The notes: generated by a model not told the origin, from the sequence alone. Numbered from the stretch's first letter, positions 27,637-41,150 are shown. The stretch: 64,000 bases of DNA from Haliotis asinina (GCF_037392515.1 NC_090280.1:28897118-28961117); one strand, 5' to 3'. A program made the numbers and translations.

Positions 27637-30600
27637 TTAATATTTTCCTAATATCTTAGTCCCTATGATTTGAAATTGTCTCTGTAAAACATTAGATCCA
27701 ACAGACATCCGCTGATTGGGCTGCTGGCCTCCCACGTAGATATTCATTGTACCTGCAGCACAAGATGCATGGGAGGGCGTAAGTTAAACGTGTAATCGTG
27801 ACCTTAATAGCTGTGGATAAATTACGTCCTCTGTAGAGTCTATATTGTCTGATATATTCACTCCTCAAACCATTGATATATTTCGAGTCCTTGTTATTAC
27901 ATGATACAATCATTAAAATCTTGTTTACCTGGTAAAATTCATATATCACTAACGGCAAACGTTCCCTAGTGAACATCTTACGTATAGTGTGGGCATACGG
28001 ATAGTTCCCATTCAAGACATCTTTCAAAATATTCGACACCAAACTAAAGCCAATGCTGCTATAAGGAAGTGAAACATGGGGACACACAAGCGTCCACGCA
28101 ATTGAGGAAGGTCAGTATCTAGATTGTAAACGCTACATTGGAGCCGGTACAAACATGCCAAATTCTCTGGCCCTCGGAGAGTGTGGACGTGAGATACATC
28201 AAATTCTGGACCAGACTCACTCTTCTCGCATCTCATCGACTACCACACAAGGCATATGAGACGTTGTATAATCTGGACAATTTGGGTCGACATACATGGT
28301 GTCCCGACGTCAGAACCCTACTACCAGATGTTGGAATGGGATATGCCTTGGCTTCTCAAGAAGTTGGTTGTACGAATGTTTTGTTCAGCGTTTAACAAAT
28401 ATCAGTTCTCAACAGTGGCATGACATTTTAACCAGCAGTTCAAGATATGTTACATACCCAACATACAAAACAAATCTTGGTGCTGAAAAATACCTATTAG
28501 ACTGACTATGAACTTTTGCACTCTTGCAAGAGTTGGACATACAAGTCTACATATTGACAGATGCCGGATGTCAAATACCTCGTGGAATCGAAGACGCTTA
28601 TCACTTTACTTTGATATGCCCCTCACTTGATACCATCAGAAAAGCTATTCTAGTAAGTCATGTGATCAGAACCAAATCAGAACAGATGAACTCAGAACTT
28701 ATGTCAACAACTTCAAACTTTAAACTTACAAAGTTGATGGCATTTATTCATGTTGAATTAAAGAAGTGAAAATGATTGTATAGAAGTGTATGGCTGTATT
28801 ATGTATTTGGGCCTATGGCCACACATGCATTATAAAATAAACACATCATATTTACCAGGTAGGACCACCCATCCATCGTTATCTGTCCACACGGCCATAT
28901 TCCTGGGATCCAATGTAAATTCATATACTGCAGATTCACCGGACAGTATAGATGTCCTGGTGAACGACACCAGCTGAATTCTGGGTACAGGAAGTGACGT
29001 ATTTTGCCACGACATATAAGCCTGGGAAACCTGGGAAATGGATGAAATATTTACCAGTACATGATCCATCGAAACTGAGACATTAAAAACATTTTAACCA
29101 TCCATGTAAACACACACACACAAACACAAACACACACACACAGACACACATACACCTTGTTTCACAATAGGACTTTTTAAAATTAAGTAACTCACATGTA
29201 CACCATATCAGGTCACATGATAATTGATGGACAAACAGGACAAAGATCAATGACGTTCAGACATAACAATGGTCAATGTTGGGATTCCTCTAATGTATCT
29301 CCCCTGTGAAAGGTACTCCATAAACCACACCTCCTGACAAAATGGAGTTTGCGATCACTTGTTTGCCGGTGTCGGATGTTGGTTTTCGATGACATTTGTG
29401 TCAATGCAAAATGACACAAGAATATCAGGAAGGAATGACCGCCCAATATCATAGACAGCTTTGGTGATTCCTGTTCAAATCACTGTGCTGTCAACGAACG
29501 TGACATAATTACTCCCCAGCTCTCCCAAGTCATGTGGATCATAAGTCATAACTCAATCAAAGAGTTCTTAGGACAGGACCTAGTCTAAACACTTTGTACA
29601 CTGACCTCATCGGCGTCATACGACCCCGTGTTGTAGACGGTGACACTACACCACAGCCCCTCCCCAGCCATGACGGTGATGTCGCAGGTAAAGTCATCAT
29701 ATCTGAACGTGGTGTATGACAAGCCGTAGCCGTAGGGAAAGGCAGGCTCTCCATCGAAGAACCAGTATGTCCGACCAGCCATGGAATAGTTCACCATCGG
29801 AGGAATCTGGAAAATGACATTCGTTTGTGAAAAATTATCTGTTTCAGTTTAACAGGCATTTCCCGCTGAATATTACTGCTCAGTCACGTGTTAACATATT
29901 CACCTGTGAATCACTGCTCAGCCACGTGTTAACACATTCACCGGTGAATCACTGCTCAGCCACGTGTTAACATATTCACCGGTGAATCACTGCTCAGCCA
30001 CGTGTTAACACATTCACCGGTGAATCACTGCTCAGCCACGTGTTAACATATTCTCTCGGGAATCATTGTTCAGCCAGGTGTTGACATATTCACCTGGGAT
30101 CACTGGTCAGTCACTTGATGAATTAAATAAGATATCCACCTGGAATCACTATTCTGCTATGTGTTACATTAAATAACATATTGACCTGGGAATCACTGCT
30201 CGGCCACGTGTAAGGCAGTCTGGCGGCTGGCACAGATCCCGCCCCGGTGTTCGTGAGGGAAGCAAAGATGGCGTCGCCTGCCGCCTGAGCCGGAAGGAAA
30301 CACTGCATGATTGCAACAACACCAGGAGCCGTTATCGCCCAGTTAATGTTGACTGGTCCCCCGGTAAATAACAGTAGCACCACTGGTTTGTTGGCTGTTA
30401 AAGATAAATGTGTATATCTGTCAACACTGTAAATGGACTTGAGGTTGTTTTGACTGATTCATTGACAACATTGTTGTATGACGATATAGATGATGTCGAT
30501 GATGTTGGTGCTGTAAATGTCGTTTACGGTGTCAATGGAGAATGTTGGAGATGATGTTGTTGACGTTGACGATGTGAATGGTGGTGGTGAAGTAGTAGAT

Positions 30601-33600
30601 CGTGATGTGGACAATGAGTAAAGTGTTGATGATGTTGATGATGCTAATGGTGACGATGATGTTGAGACACAGATTATGCGGTAGAATGAAATGTCTCACT
30701 GTTGCTGACTGCGTCTTGTAGAAGTTGCAGTTGCTGCCCCGGCAGAGTGAGGTTTTGTCGGTCATGTCCCTCCGCTTCGATGGCCTGACCTACAAACATT
30801 CGTACACACCGATTACTTCACACATATGCATGAGGTTGAGTGGGTCTGCAGTCATATCACGACAACATTTGGGACAAAGCATCGGACTTTCCATTTTTTA
30901 TACGAATCTGCTGGTAAATGACCAGATGGTGACCACATGGATATGTGCAAACATCTTGTTTCTGGGACAGAAACATGCAGTAAAACGTGAACAAAGAATG
31001 CGACTATGTGTCCTAGTCTACCTAGATGGGTGCCTCTTAAAGATGGGAATACCATATTTAGCGCGTAGTGGCCGCATAAATTTAATGATCTCCAGGGAGT
31101 TGAAATTGAAAAATACGATGCGCCGTTGATATTGACATCCACTGATGGAAGGAAAAAACAAAGCAGATGGGATGGACTATAGCACTTTATACAAAGTGAA
31201 CCTTTCGACTTCATGCGTCTCCATATGACTGCTTCATGACGAGGCTACACGTTAATGGAGAGCCTCTGATGCCGAAAGTTATGAAGTTATTTAACCTCGT
31301 AAGTGAAAGGATCACATACAGATTATGCCATTGATGCACAGATTCTCCCACTGTCCTCGTGGTTCATGAAACCTAGGTATCCATACCGAGGAGCGAACAA
31401 AACTCGATTTTCATTGAAAATTTATTGAAATCTCTCATTTATGAAAGAATGATATCATACCTGTCCCCAAGCAAACAAAGACGGCATCAGCTCCTTGCAC
31501 CGCATTCACTACATCAGCCCTGTTGTAGTCGTTGCACGCGGTGCTGGAGCAGCCTGCAGCGTACAGGGCAGCATTGCCCAGTCTCAGCAGTCCGCTCAGG
31601 GGGGACGTGATGAAGCGGGGGTCGGTGTATGGCGTGTAGTCACCAAACAGTTGTTCTGTGTCATTTGACATTGGCCCTACAACCTGAAAATATACAACGT
31701 ATCAAACTCAAGACGCTTCAGAACCCGTTCACCTTTAAACTTGCCTATATACACATTGCATGTGTGTCAATGTTCTAGTTGTCTCGCCGTGGTTCTAATC
31801 TGTTACATTGTTTCTGAGGATATCTATATCTGTATCGTAGTGTGCAGTGTCTTTCCAGTATCTTCAAATCAAGGATATTATGAGACGTTGTAAAGGACTT
31901 ACACTCTGTACAAAAGGTATGTTCTTGACTCGTTTACAATGTGGACACTGAGCTCAGACTTGTATTAGAACTTTCATCACTTCATGATGTTGATCACTGG
32001 ATTGTCTGGTCCAGACTCAATTATTTACAGACCGCAGCTGAAATATTGCTGAGTGCGGCGTAAAACTAAACTTACTCGTTTTGTTCATTGTTTTCGCTTT
32101 TACTGATGTAATCACTTCTTACGTATTACATGTACACGGTTTTTGGATTTGTACTGCCATTACATTTGTAGAGCAATCACAATTAATTTGTGATTAAATA
32201 TTGACTGAACTATTGCAAAGCAACTGTAATATTTTCACATTTCTTTGTTCTTTGTCAGTTTCACAACATGCTCCGTTACGAAATGAATTCCAATTACTTT
32301 ACAGCTTCAACATGGGAATAGACATTCTACTCATATGTGTACAACAAGTGACACGAGGGATGATGGAGGTATGTGTTGTCTATGTTTTCTGTGTTATCAG
32401 CTCTTGAATGGGCTCTGTATTTCTGCGAGTCTACGTTTCAAAGCTGATTGACACCAGATAACAATCTTTTGCATTTTAACTCTAACGTGTTATAGACAAA
32501 GTTCCATCCGAACAAACATCGCCAGTGTAAATTGTTGGAATTGTTCCAAGTAAACGTTTTTGTCTGTGGGGACAGTAGAAACAGGAAAGAAAACAAATTC
32601 CGCTAGAGGCACAGATACTCTTTGACATCAACACGCTACCTGTTTCTTGGATTTCATCTAAATCGATTTTAACAGTATGGCCTATGTGATTCCACCACAG
32701 AAGTATATCACCGTGAAACCAGTTCTAAGCCTATTCAAGTCGAGGCACAACATTGTTTTAAATATGTAATTAAAACATCTCACTGTTACGTAAATCATGG
32801 AAGTGTTTACTTACAGCAACTTTATCAAAATGTGATTTGATCGGGAGATAACTGTTTTCATTTTTCAGCAAGACGAAGCTCTTGATGGCTGCCTCGACTG
32901 CTAGCTGACGGTGTGTGGAGCTCAGCACGACGTCATCAATGTCAAGGTAGTTGTAAGGATTCATTTCCGGTGGATCGAACTCTCCCAGCCTGAGTCTAGT
33001 GTAGAAAAGCGGTTTGATCTGGTCCCGGACAAAGGACTCTGTTAGCTTATTCTGTTGTATCGCTGGAACTGAAATGTTATCAAATAACGTCAAAAATGAA
33101 TCAGAAGTAAAACGTTTAAGGTAGGAGACGAACGGAAGACTGCGAAGATTTGGAAAGCAATATGTCAGAGCAAGGAAAAGAACAGAAAGATGAAGCCGGG
33201 ACAGAGGAAGACGAGGAAAATGAAAAAAAAAAAACAGGGATGGAGAAGAAGCCGAAGAGGACAAGATCCTGATGACAAAGTGTCCTGTACTGGAAAAAGC
33301 AGGTATCAAAAGAAAAAAAATGTTTCGAGGAAGAAGCGGGGTATTGTAGTCATGATGTTAAACCAGAAAAAATGGGATATTTTGGCAGGGAACATCATCA
33401 CGTTAATCAGGATGGAGGAGTAGAGGGAGGGAAAGAGGCAATATGTGGACAAAAATACCGTAGATCATGCATCATAATGAGAAATGATGCATGAATGATA
33501 ACAAGGAGGAAGAAGCATGAACAAGAAATAATGGGTGCTGGTTTTTGTCATACTCGACTATCCAGCAAATGTGTTGACTCCTATGGTGGCAATAGTGTGC

Positions 33601-34002
33601 TGATCTGAGAGTAAACCGTATTTGACTATCTCATGCATATTAGTAAGTTGTGTGATGGACGGAAAGAAATCATCGGACATAATTATAACATAATAACATA
33701 CACGGTATGTCCAGAGAAAGAACATCAAGCTGCAGGCCTTGACTAATAAAGTACATATACTAGACAGTGAGGCACCAGTGTCCCTCCACAAGACCTACAC
33801 ATGGAAACTCGAGTGCTGATGATGACCAGCCGCCTCAAAATAATTCCTGAATGATTGGACACTGGTCAGAATATACTTTGGCCAGTAAATCCCGGACTTT
33901 AATTGTGATTATTAGATTTCTAATAAAGCTTAGGGTGCAAAGGGACACGTGAGATGAGAAGTGCATGAGGATGACATACCACTGACTAGATGCATACGGG
34001 GG

Positions 34003-34076
<74 letters not shown>

Positions 34077-37000
34077 GTTGAGAGGGGGAGGAGGGAGGGG
34101 AGTTCATCATTGAACTGCAATGTGATGAACGTTATATTAGACCTTAATCCGGAATCGGAGTGATATATTTACAAGATTACCCCATGAAAATTCCTGAGCA
34201 ATTTGTGACAGTGACTGTGGAGATTTAATGATCGGATTGGATATTTACTAGCCGAATAAGAACAAACTTCGATACATATATCTGTCGAGGAATTGTTTGT
34301 AATTATTATCATCTATGGCTCGGCAGTATGTTGGTGGCACCTACTTATCGAGTTATACACTCTCGTGTCGCCAGACTGGACTTCCAGGTTACAACCGGCA
34401 TTGAGACAAGCTGCAGCGGTGTCGATGGTGTTGTTCAAGTATTTATGTACGGTGATGATGTTGAGGATCTCCCCAGCGTCTGCAGCAATGTAGCCGGTGA
34501 AGTTCCACTCCCCTCTCAGTATGTCAGTCAACAGCTTCTTGTTGGCGCAGGCGGGGACACCGTTGATGCTGAATGTAGATACGTACTGATGCTGCACATT
34601 CTATATACGTAGGCACAAAGTTGTTTCCAAGATGAATAATTATTTTATCACCTTTGAGTCAGATACATCTCCTTTTATTCGTTGCCATGTGTGCCATGTA
34701 TGTAATGTGTGAGGCGAGGGATGACTGCAACATCTCTAAGGTCACCCTCTCTTTATTGTCGAGCATCATTCCAACGACTGGAGCCTTTGTGTGTTTGTGA
34801 CGCTACAATTATTTCAAAAAGTGTCATACCGCTCCAACTGAACACACGCCAGGTCAGTGTTACAACATTTGAAGCACCAGTAAATGTCAAAGATGTGTGT
34901 AACATGAGAAAGACATTTCCTGATCAACTGCAATATGACAAAGTGTTATTTCCCAAATTCCCCATGGTTAGGCATAAGGCAGATTCAGGAGTTTGGAGAA
35001 ACAGGGGCTCACGTTAATCATGAAGTCCCAAGATTATGGAGGAAATGATCAACATGGAAGAATATTCGAGGCGTGGGGTAGTGACTTGGGATTAGGAGTT
35101 TAGGGGTAGTGTGCGCACCCCGACCGATCCCATCCTACACGGCTGGATGCGCCCCTGAGGCTAATAATTGACTGTGACGGATAATAACAGAGGGTAAAAT
35201 ACAACCTTTTTGTCATTGGATATCCTGGTTGCAGTCGAGTCAGCTTAACGAGATATGCAGGGCTGGTCTTGATTACTATTCTTGTTACGGATAGCGGAGA
35301 ATTTGTACCTGGTATTTCTTTACTCACAATAAGCATGTGAATTATCTGTTATAAGCACATAGTCTACGTGTTATATGAACATGGTATACCTGTTATAAGC
35401 ACAGATCAAGCTGTAGGCCCCAGCCTCAACACATCGCCTGAAGGGAGGAAGGAAGTACGATCTCCAATCACGTTCTGAAACCTTACAAACACAAGTAATT
35501 AGTAATACTTAAGAATAGTAAGTCCGATCCTTTGTCACGTTTTTTCGGCAGTGGAAATGTCTGTATTAGAAAACCGTGTTGTAAGGGAACATTGAACAAT
35601 TTTAACGGATCTATGAAATATATAAAAATATACGAAGGTCAATGATTTGAATGTCTGTTTGTTCTGTATCACAATATATTCTGACGCAATCGTTGTCATC
35701 AGATTGAAGCATACCTGTGTATCCTTGTCTGGAGACAATGTCCTAACTATACTTTGGGTATCCTTCAGCAAACATCGGAATACTGCTGCATAAAATACAT
35801 GTATTGCTATAATGACACTACCTGTGTACGGTGACCTACCTGTGGATCAAACACCTATCTGAGAACAAAGATTTGCCTGTGCGCCAAACACCTGCGAGGA
35901 CAAAATTACGCACCTGTGCATCGGATGCGTTTCTGAACACATTGACTCATCCGTGCATCAAACACCTGTCTGTACACATTGACTCACCTGTGCATCAAAC
36001 ACCTGTCTGGACACTGGCCAGTTCTCAGGTCCTCCAGACACGTCAAAGTGTTTACAGCCAGAACTAGTCCTCAGGTAGCGAGGGTGGGTACCATGGAGAC
36101 CCTTCACGTGATGGTACCCCATCTCGCCAGCGTGGTAAGGGTCTTCACTGAGAGTTTCCTGCAAGTATCAACTGATGTGTAACTTAATCTGCTCGATTGT
36201 TTGTGTGCACGCGTATCTCACCAGTGCTATTTCTCTACATCAACAACTTCTCTTCAGGGACTAAGAGGGGGACAAATGTCTTATGTATACTCAAAGGCAA
36301 ACAGAATCAGCTTTAAACGTTTTTGATTCTTAACTATTCCAAGATGTGGTAACGGGGAGGACAGGGCATCTTGCATATGAACATGAGCCACAACACATAA
36401 GGGAGTTGACAAACAAGTTCAGTAGCGAGTGTGTCCATCTTATGCATTGATGCAGGCCTGACACCTTCACCTCACTGAAGCCACTAAACGTCGGATGTCA
36501 TGTGGAACATCATTCCACATCCATGGCGTGGAATAATACACATCATTACTGGAGGATTCGGACCTTTCTTTATATTTCATGACAGCTCTATCCACATGCT
36601 TCATGTTGGCAAGTGCATGTTATCCGCTCAGCTATCGATGTCGATGTCGATGTCGATGTCGATGTCGAAGTTCTGCCGTCGGAATTGGTCATCTGGCAGG
36701 GCTGCTCTAGACGCGTATTCGTCGTTGATTTCTTCTCTCAGATGCACCTCTGTAAGTCTTGCTGTTGGGACCCGTGTTAGAGGTGCATGGTTCCAATTCA
36801 TCAGTCTTGACATTCGGTCGATGTTGGTGGACGGCATCAACGGGAACGACCTATGACGTGCTGTAAACGTCACCATGAGTATCACACGTCACCATGGGTA
36901 TCCCAGATAACATACTGAAACATACCTACAGCTTTCCAGATATCATTTTCCACGTGGTGTGGCGTGTCGAACGTCTTCCAGAGAGATGAACAGGTGTTTT

Positions 37001-38379
37001 TTTCTGACTTCTGCTCGTTGTGAGTCAGCACTGGGTGGAACTGATAAGCGTCTCATTATTCAGCCTATTAAGCGTTGCTTGGCATGTGTCTGGGATATGT
37101 CATGCTTCCCGCAAAGTCATGCATTTCGAACAACTGTGGCGTTCTTCGTTCATTTCAACACATTTCTTAAATCTCCCAAGTCAGTTGCAAGAAAACCGAT
37201 GGAACGTTTCATGTCACAATACCTTTTACCTCTGAGTGTAGAATGAATTATTCAGTTCTTGCGTGTCACATTTGTAAATCTAGATCTTTGATTTAAGTGG
37301 TTCTGACTCTTCCCTTTATGGGGATCCATATTCCTCACCTGTCCCCTCCCCCACCTCGGGTCTCTGAACGTGTCCATGTTAGGGCTGAAGCAGCTGATCG
37401 CCATATGTACATCTAGAGTAGCCCCTGTCTTCATGAAGTAATTGTAGTAGGCTCGGACCTCTGTGCTGCTCGCCTCGGCTATTCGGTAAATCAAATCCTT
37501 GCTGCACAATGACATGTAATAAATACAATCAATACAAAATGAAGGTAGGGAAATATATATCAGTTAAACAGAAATCCATGAAAAGAAGCATTTTCTTCAC
37601 ATCAGGTCAAATTGTCGTCAGAGAGGACACATTGAAGGGGTCATCTTATTGGCTCGGATCCAACAGTACATTGTATGTGATCACCAGTACAGTGAAAGAT
37701 AAATGAGAGTGAGTGTGGTGGTTTCATTGCCCTAAATATTGAGGGGTCTGATTCCCCGTTTGCCCTGATTTGTCACTCAACGCACTCACAAAGATTGAAA
37801 AAAATTAAAATCAACGAAATCCAATTTAGAGCCGAGTAAGAAACTTCGTGACTTAAACGGTCGGCACAAGCCAGTCAGTCACGTTTGTGTCGACGTTGAA
37901 GGGACCTACGTTATTAGTTCGAGACATCCAAAGCAACCGCAAAATGATAATTAAATATACAAAACATTTTTTCGAGTCATCCAAAGGTGCGACTAGTCCC
38001 ATACAATTGTGTTTGACCGCCTGACGGCAAATTTACAGTGAATTTAATCGCAATGTTTATCTCGATAACAACTGTTAAGGTGTTGTACTCACTCGAAAGA
38101 CGCCCCAATTCCGATCCCCTGGGGAAAGGCAGTAGCATTCTGCGCAACATCCCCCCTCCCACAGTTTGACCACCAGGAGTACTGGTTAATTCCCAGTCTA
38201 GATATCGGGGGAGCTTGTCCCTGACCACTGGCCAGCTGTGTCTGAATCTCCTGGATGGTCAGTCTCCCAACCACGTCCTCCACACGCACCTGCCAGGGTA
38301 GGGAGGCGTTACGGAAGGGGATATCTGCAGCGGAGTAGCTGAGTAAAGCCAAAAGGGTTAAACATCGTACGTATCGCAT
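27637..38379 (-). CDS. GH3 beta-xylosidase/beta-glucosidase-type enzyme, copy C (12 exons, 734 codons)
   Basis: Same structure and length as copy B. Exons: 38,379-38,093; 37,501-37,339; 36,158-35,988; 35,481-35,390; 34,568-34,345; 33,068-32,815; 31,683-31,461; 30,789-30,700; 30,394-30,186; 29,806-29,606; 29,030-28,856; 27,752-27,637. All borders are GT-AG and exon lengths equal those of B, so the frame is uninterrupted. Signal peptide MRYVRCLTLLALLSYSAA. Candidate nucleophile Asp lies in TGYIAADAGEI as in B. Exons 2, 3 and 9 are almost identical to B, whereas exons 1, 7 and 11 differ at several residues. Introns hold a LINE fragment (intron 11), a splice-donor repeat array (intron 9), a GT microsatellite (intron 5) and a purine-rich tract (about 33,115-33,450). 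Confidence 0.93.
28080..28845 (+). mobile_element. Non-LTR retrotransposon (LINE) 3' fragment in GH3 copy C intron 11
   Basis: Plus-strand fragments read as the C-terminal part of a LINE reverse transcriptase ORF: IKFWTRLTLLASHRLPHKAY (about 28,200), then a stretch with QQWHDILTSSSRYVTYPTYK, then EDAYHFTLICPSLDTIRKAI (about 28,590), the usual Cys/His end module. The frame is broken in at least three places. The end near 28,800-28,845 resembles a LINE 3' UTR. It is antisense to the host gene and ends about 10 bp from the exon 11 donor. Confidence 0.7.
29104..29152 (+). repeat. (AC)n microsatellite, interrupted
   Basis: Imperfect AC repeats with AAAC and AGAC interruptions in intron 10 of GH3 copy C. 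Confidence 0.85.
29878..30187 (-). repeat. Tandem duplication of GH3 exon 9 end plus splice donor, copy C
   Basis: On the minus strand, the exon end GAGCAGTGATTCCCAG|GTCAAT is followed by seven or eight diverged ~38-bp units of the form ACACGTGGCTGAGCAGTGAT TCACCGGTGAATATGTTA, each keeping a potential GTGAAT or GTGGAT donor. A shorter, more degenerate version follows exon 9 in copy B (18,080-18,170). Confidence 0.8.
30480..30665 (+). repeat. GAT/GTT trinucleotide-rich tract
   Basis: Runs of GATGATGTTG-like triplets in intron 8 of GH3 copy C. A shorter, related tract occurs at the same place in copy B (about 18,715-18,760). Confidence 0.7.
31984..32070 (+). repeat. ~200-nt interspersed repeat, partial copy
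   Basis: Only the 3' half (TGATCACTGGATTGTCTGGT core to GCGGCGTAAAACTAAAC) is present, in intron 6 of copy C. Confidence 0.7.
34004..34074 (+). repeat. (GT)n microsatellite
   Basis: About 35 uninterrupted GT units in intron 5 of GH3 copy C. Confidence 0.97.
35830..36000 (-). repeat. Tandem duplication of GH3 exon 3 end plus splice donor, copy C
   Basis: On the minus strand, CAGGTGTTTGATGCACAG|GTGAGT is followed by four diverged ~36-bp units ending in CACGGATGAG, GCACAGGTGCGT, GCACAGGCAAAT and CCACAGGTAGGT. At least two retain good donor consensus. Confidence 0.8.
36636..36670 (+). repeat. (CGATGT)n hexanucleotide repeat
   Basis: Five to six consecutive CGATGT units in intron 2 of GH3 copy C. 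Confidence 0.9.
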
Positions 38380-38854
38380 AGTGGAATGTGTAACCGGGGC
38401 TGAATCAGATCTGAATGAACAACACGTTGAAATGATCACTAGTCAAAGCCGGGAACTAACATCTGGCATCTTTCTTTTAACCTGGATTTAGATTATCTAC
38501 GTTATGTGGACCGTTCACCGTAAGCGGAATGTCAAGGTCACGACCTTTACCTCAACATCTAACGGTAGAACGGGCTTAAGATATAAACATGTGAGAATGT
38601 CAGGACGCATGGAGTCCGAAACCGGGGAGTTTAGGGGTACTTTCAGCAGACTCGCCTCAGTAAGCCCGTCACGCCTGTGCCTACTAGATGCGTTGGCGAC
38701 CAAAATGTGCCTTAACTGTAGAATAATGTTACTGTTGTAAATGGCCGACAGCACTGACGTGAAAGCGTTTTACTCCTTGCGAATTCTATGACTGATAGAT
38801 GAGGATCGAACGCAAGGCATGCAAAAAAGTCATACCCTTACTTTAAGCTTACCT

Positions 38855-39165
38855 GACCATACCTTTGCCCTTACGTACTGTCAACCTCACTATTCACCTG
38901 TACCCTCACGAACTGTGAACCTCACTATAAACCTGTGCAGTAACGTAATGTGAACCTCACTGTACACCTGTACCTTAACGCAGTGTGAACCTCACTATAC
39001 ACCTGTACCGTTACGTACTGTGAATCCCACTATTCACCTGTACTCTCACGTACTGATAACATCGCTATACACATGTGCACTCACGGTCTGTGAACCTCAC
39101 TATACACCTGTACCGTTACGTACAGTGAACCTCACAATACACTTGTATACTTACGTTAAGCAAAC
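38855..39165 (+). repeat. ~35-bp minisatellite upstream of GH3 copy C
   Basis: Eight or nine diverged units of the form CCTCACTATACACCTGTACC + GTTACGTACTGTGAA, starting about 480 bp upstream of the copy C start codon. Copy B has a different minisatellite at a comparable upstream position. Confidence 0.85.
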
Positions 39166-40280
39166 CTCCGTATGTGAACCTCATCATAACTGGAACCTAC
39201 ACAGAGCATCGGAAGACCTTTTTAAACATAATAAAACTCCATTAGAGTCTACAGTAACATATCATTACACCTTCTATGTCTGACTCCGTGTCCCGATACA
39301 ATAAGAAAACAGAGGTTAATTTGATATGTTATGATAACTTGTTTCATCTTTATCATGTGGAACGATTCACCTTTATAGGGCCAAACTAATGGATACAAAC
39401 AAAGTGTCTGTTTCTGATTTGGGGCATTTCCTGTCTTAAAGAGTTTCGACTTTGCTTCCACCACTCACATACCAGATCGCAGACAATGCATGACATCGCT
39501 GTATCAGCTGCTCTGTCACATGGCGTTCTACAGTGCGCGTTAACGCCATATTGTCACGTCACACGACGTAAAGTGACGTACAAAACATACCTGCGATTTA
39601 TACTCGCAAGTACTGTCGTACATTTATTTCTCATGTAAATGGTTTGTGTTTCGTGATGGGAAGGAGTATAGATGACTTGATTCCTTTCACTGCACCTGTA
39701 TGTAATACCGGGGAGATGTAATTGTTTTAAATGATACGTGACGTATTCCTGTTAGCTCGGAGGCATACACCAGCATTACAGCCATGAACACAATCAAAGG
39801 ACAACACAAGAACAATATTCGTGAAGTAATTTGATGATGTGCGCCGTAATGCTCCTTAAAAACGTTTTGCCTTTGATTTGTCGCTGTACATAGTTACGAC
39901 CTGCCCAGTCTTGTCTTCTTTATGTAGATAATAATGTAGCGTCTCAGCTAGGAACATATTGGTCTGACAACCATGCCGTAATGCCGCGAATCAAAACCAC
40001 ACACACTGTGCAATAACAATTGCTACCATAAACATTTGCCGTCAAATATGTGCAGGTATATTTTCTATCACTCAAGTTCTCTACTGGGTGTGGAATCATG
40101 GAGAGGGCACAGATGTTGCGGACGATCACTTGATCTTCCTATTGTCAAAACGCCTTTACTTTACCGCTGTCAAAGTTGTTAATAGGTACAAGTAGATATA
40201 GGTACTTTTGAAGGTTAGTGTTTTTGGAATTCAATCAGATGACGTCATCAAGCAGATAAGTACAATCAAATACAGCGTCC

Positions 40281-40425
40281 AGTAGTCCAGTGGCCCAAGC
40301 TTTCGCTCGTGAAGCCGAAGCCCCTAGTTCGATTCCTCACATCGGTTCAAAGTGGGAATCCCCTTATGATGTTCCACTAATATATTGCCCAAAATAGCGT
40401 GAAGCCACTCACTCACTCGTTTTAG
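40281..40425 (+). mobile_element. tRNA-derived SINE
   Basis: Plus-strand copy with box A-like CCAGTGGCCCAAGCTTTCGC, box B AGTTCGATTCC and a CACT-type tail (ACTCACTCACTCG). Confidence 0.75.
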
Positions 40426-41150
40426 CTTAACTTATATTAAAATAAACACCTGGGGCTATTGATAAACGTACATACAATCTGAGAAAATAAATGATAACAC
40501 CCAGTCAGGGAGTGGACTAGCGAGGAAATGATCAGGCGATGCAGCAATAGCATATCACCAGCACGCACGTGTGTTTCTGTGGTTGTGGGAAAAGTATGCA
40601 AATATATACAACATGCATGCAACACAAAGGAATTATCTGTGTCTTGTATCGCGCTGTCGTCGGATTTATACCAAACAGTTACACAGCTTATCTGTATGAA
40701 TAACAAGTACGGGCATCTGAATAACGATTGCAACATTATTAAATGGAAGTGAAGTTAATTTCCTAATTTTGAAATCAAAATCCTCTGTTGTCCTCGTTAC
40801 CAGGGCGCGTTCAATAATCCGATGAGCGAGTATTGTTAAACACCCACTTTTGCAGTATTCTATCTGTTTCACAGCGGGGAGATATGAGCCCTGTGGTTGT
40901 GTTCGGGATCCATTCAGGATTGAGGTGAGCTCGATACTGTCAACATTAACCTGTCGTCAATTTTGCAGTGGGTGTAGAGATCGATGAATATCAAATACAG
41001 TGCACGTTGTGCTCACTGCCATGAAAAATAGCCGCCATATAGTACCACTAAGCTCAAAACCTCACCATGGACAATATAACCCTTTCTGTATATGTGACCG
41101 AAGCTTTCGCTCATCACGCCAAATGTCTGGGTTCGGTTTTCCATATAGAT

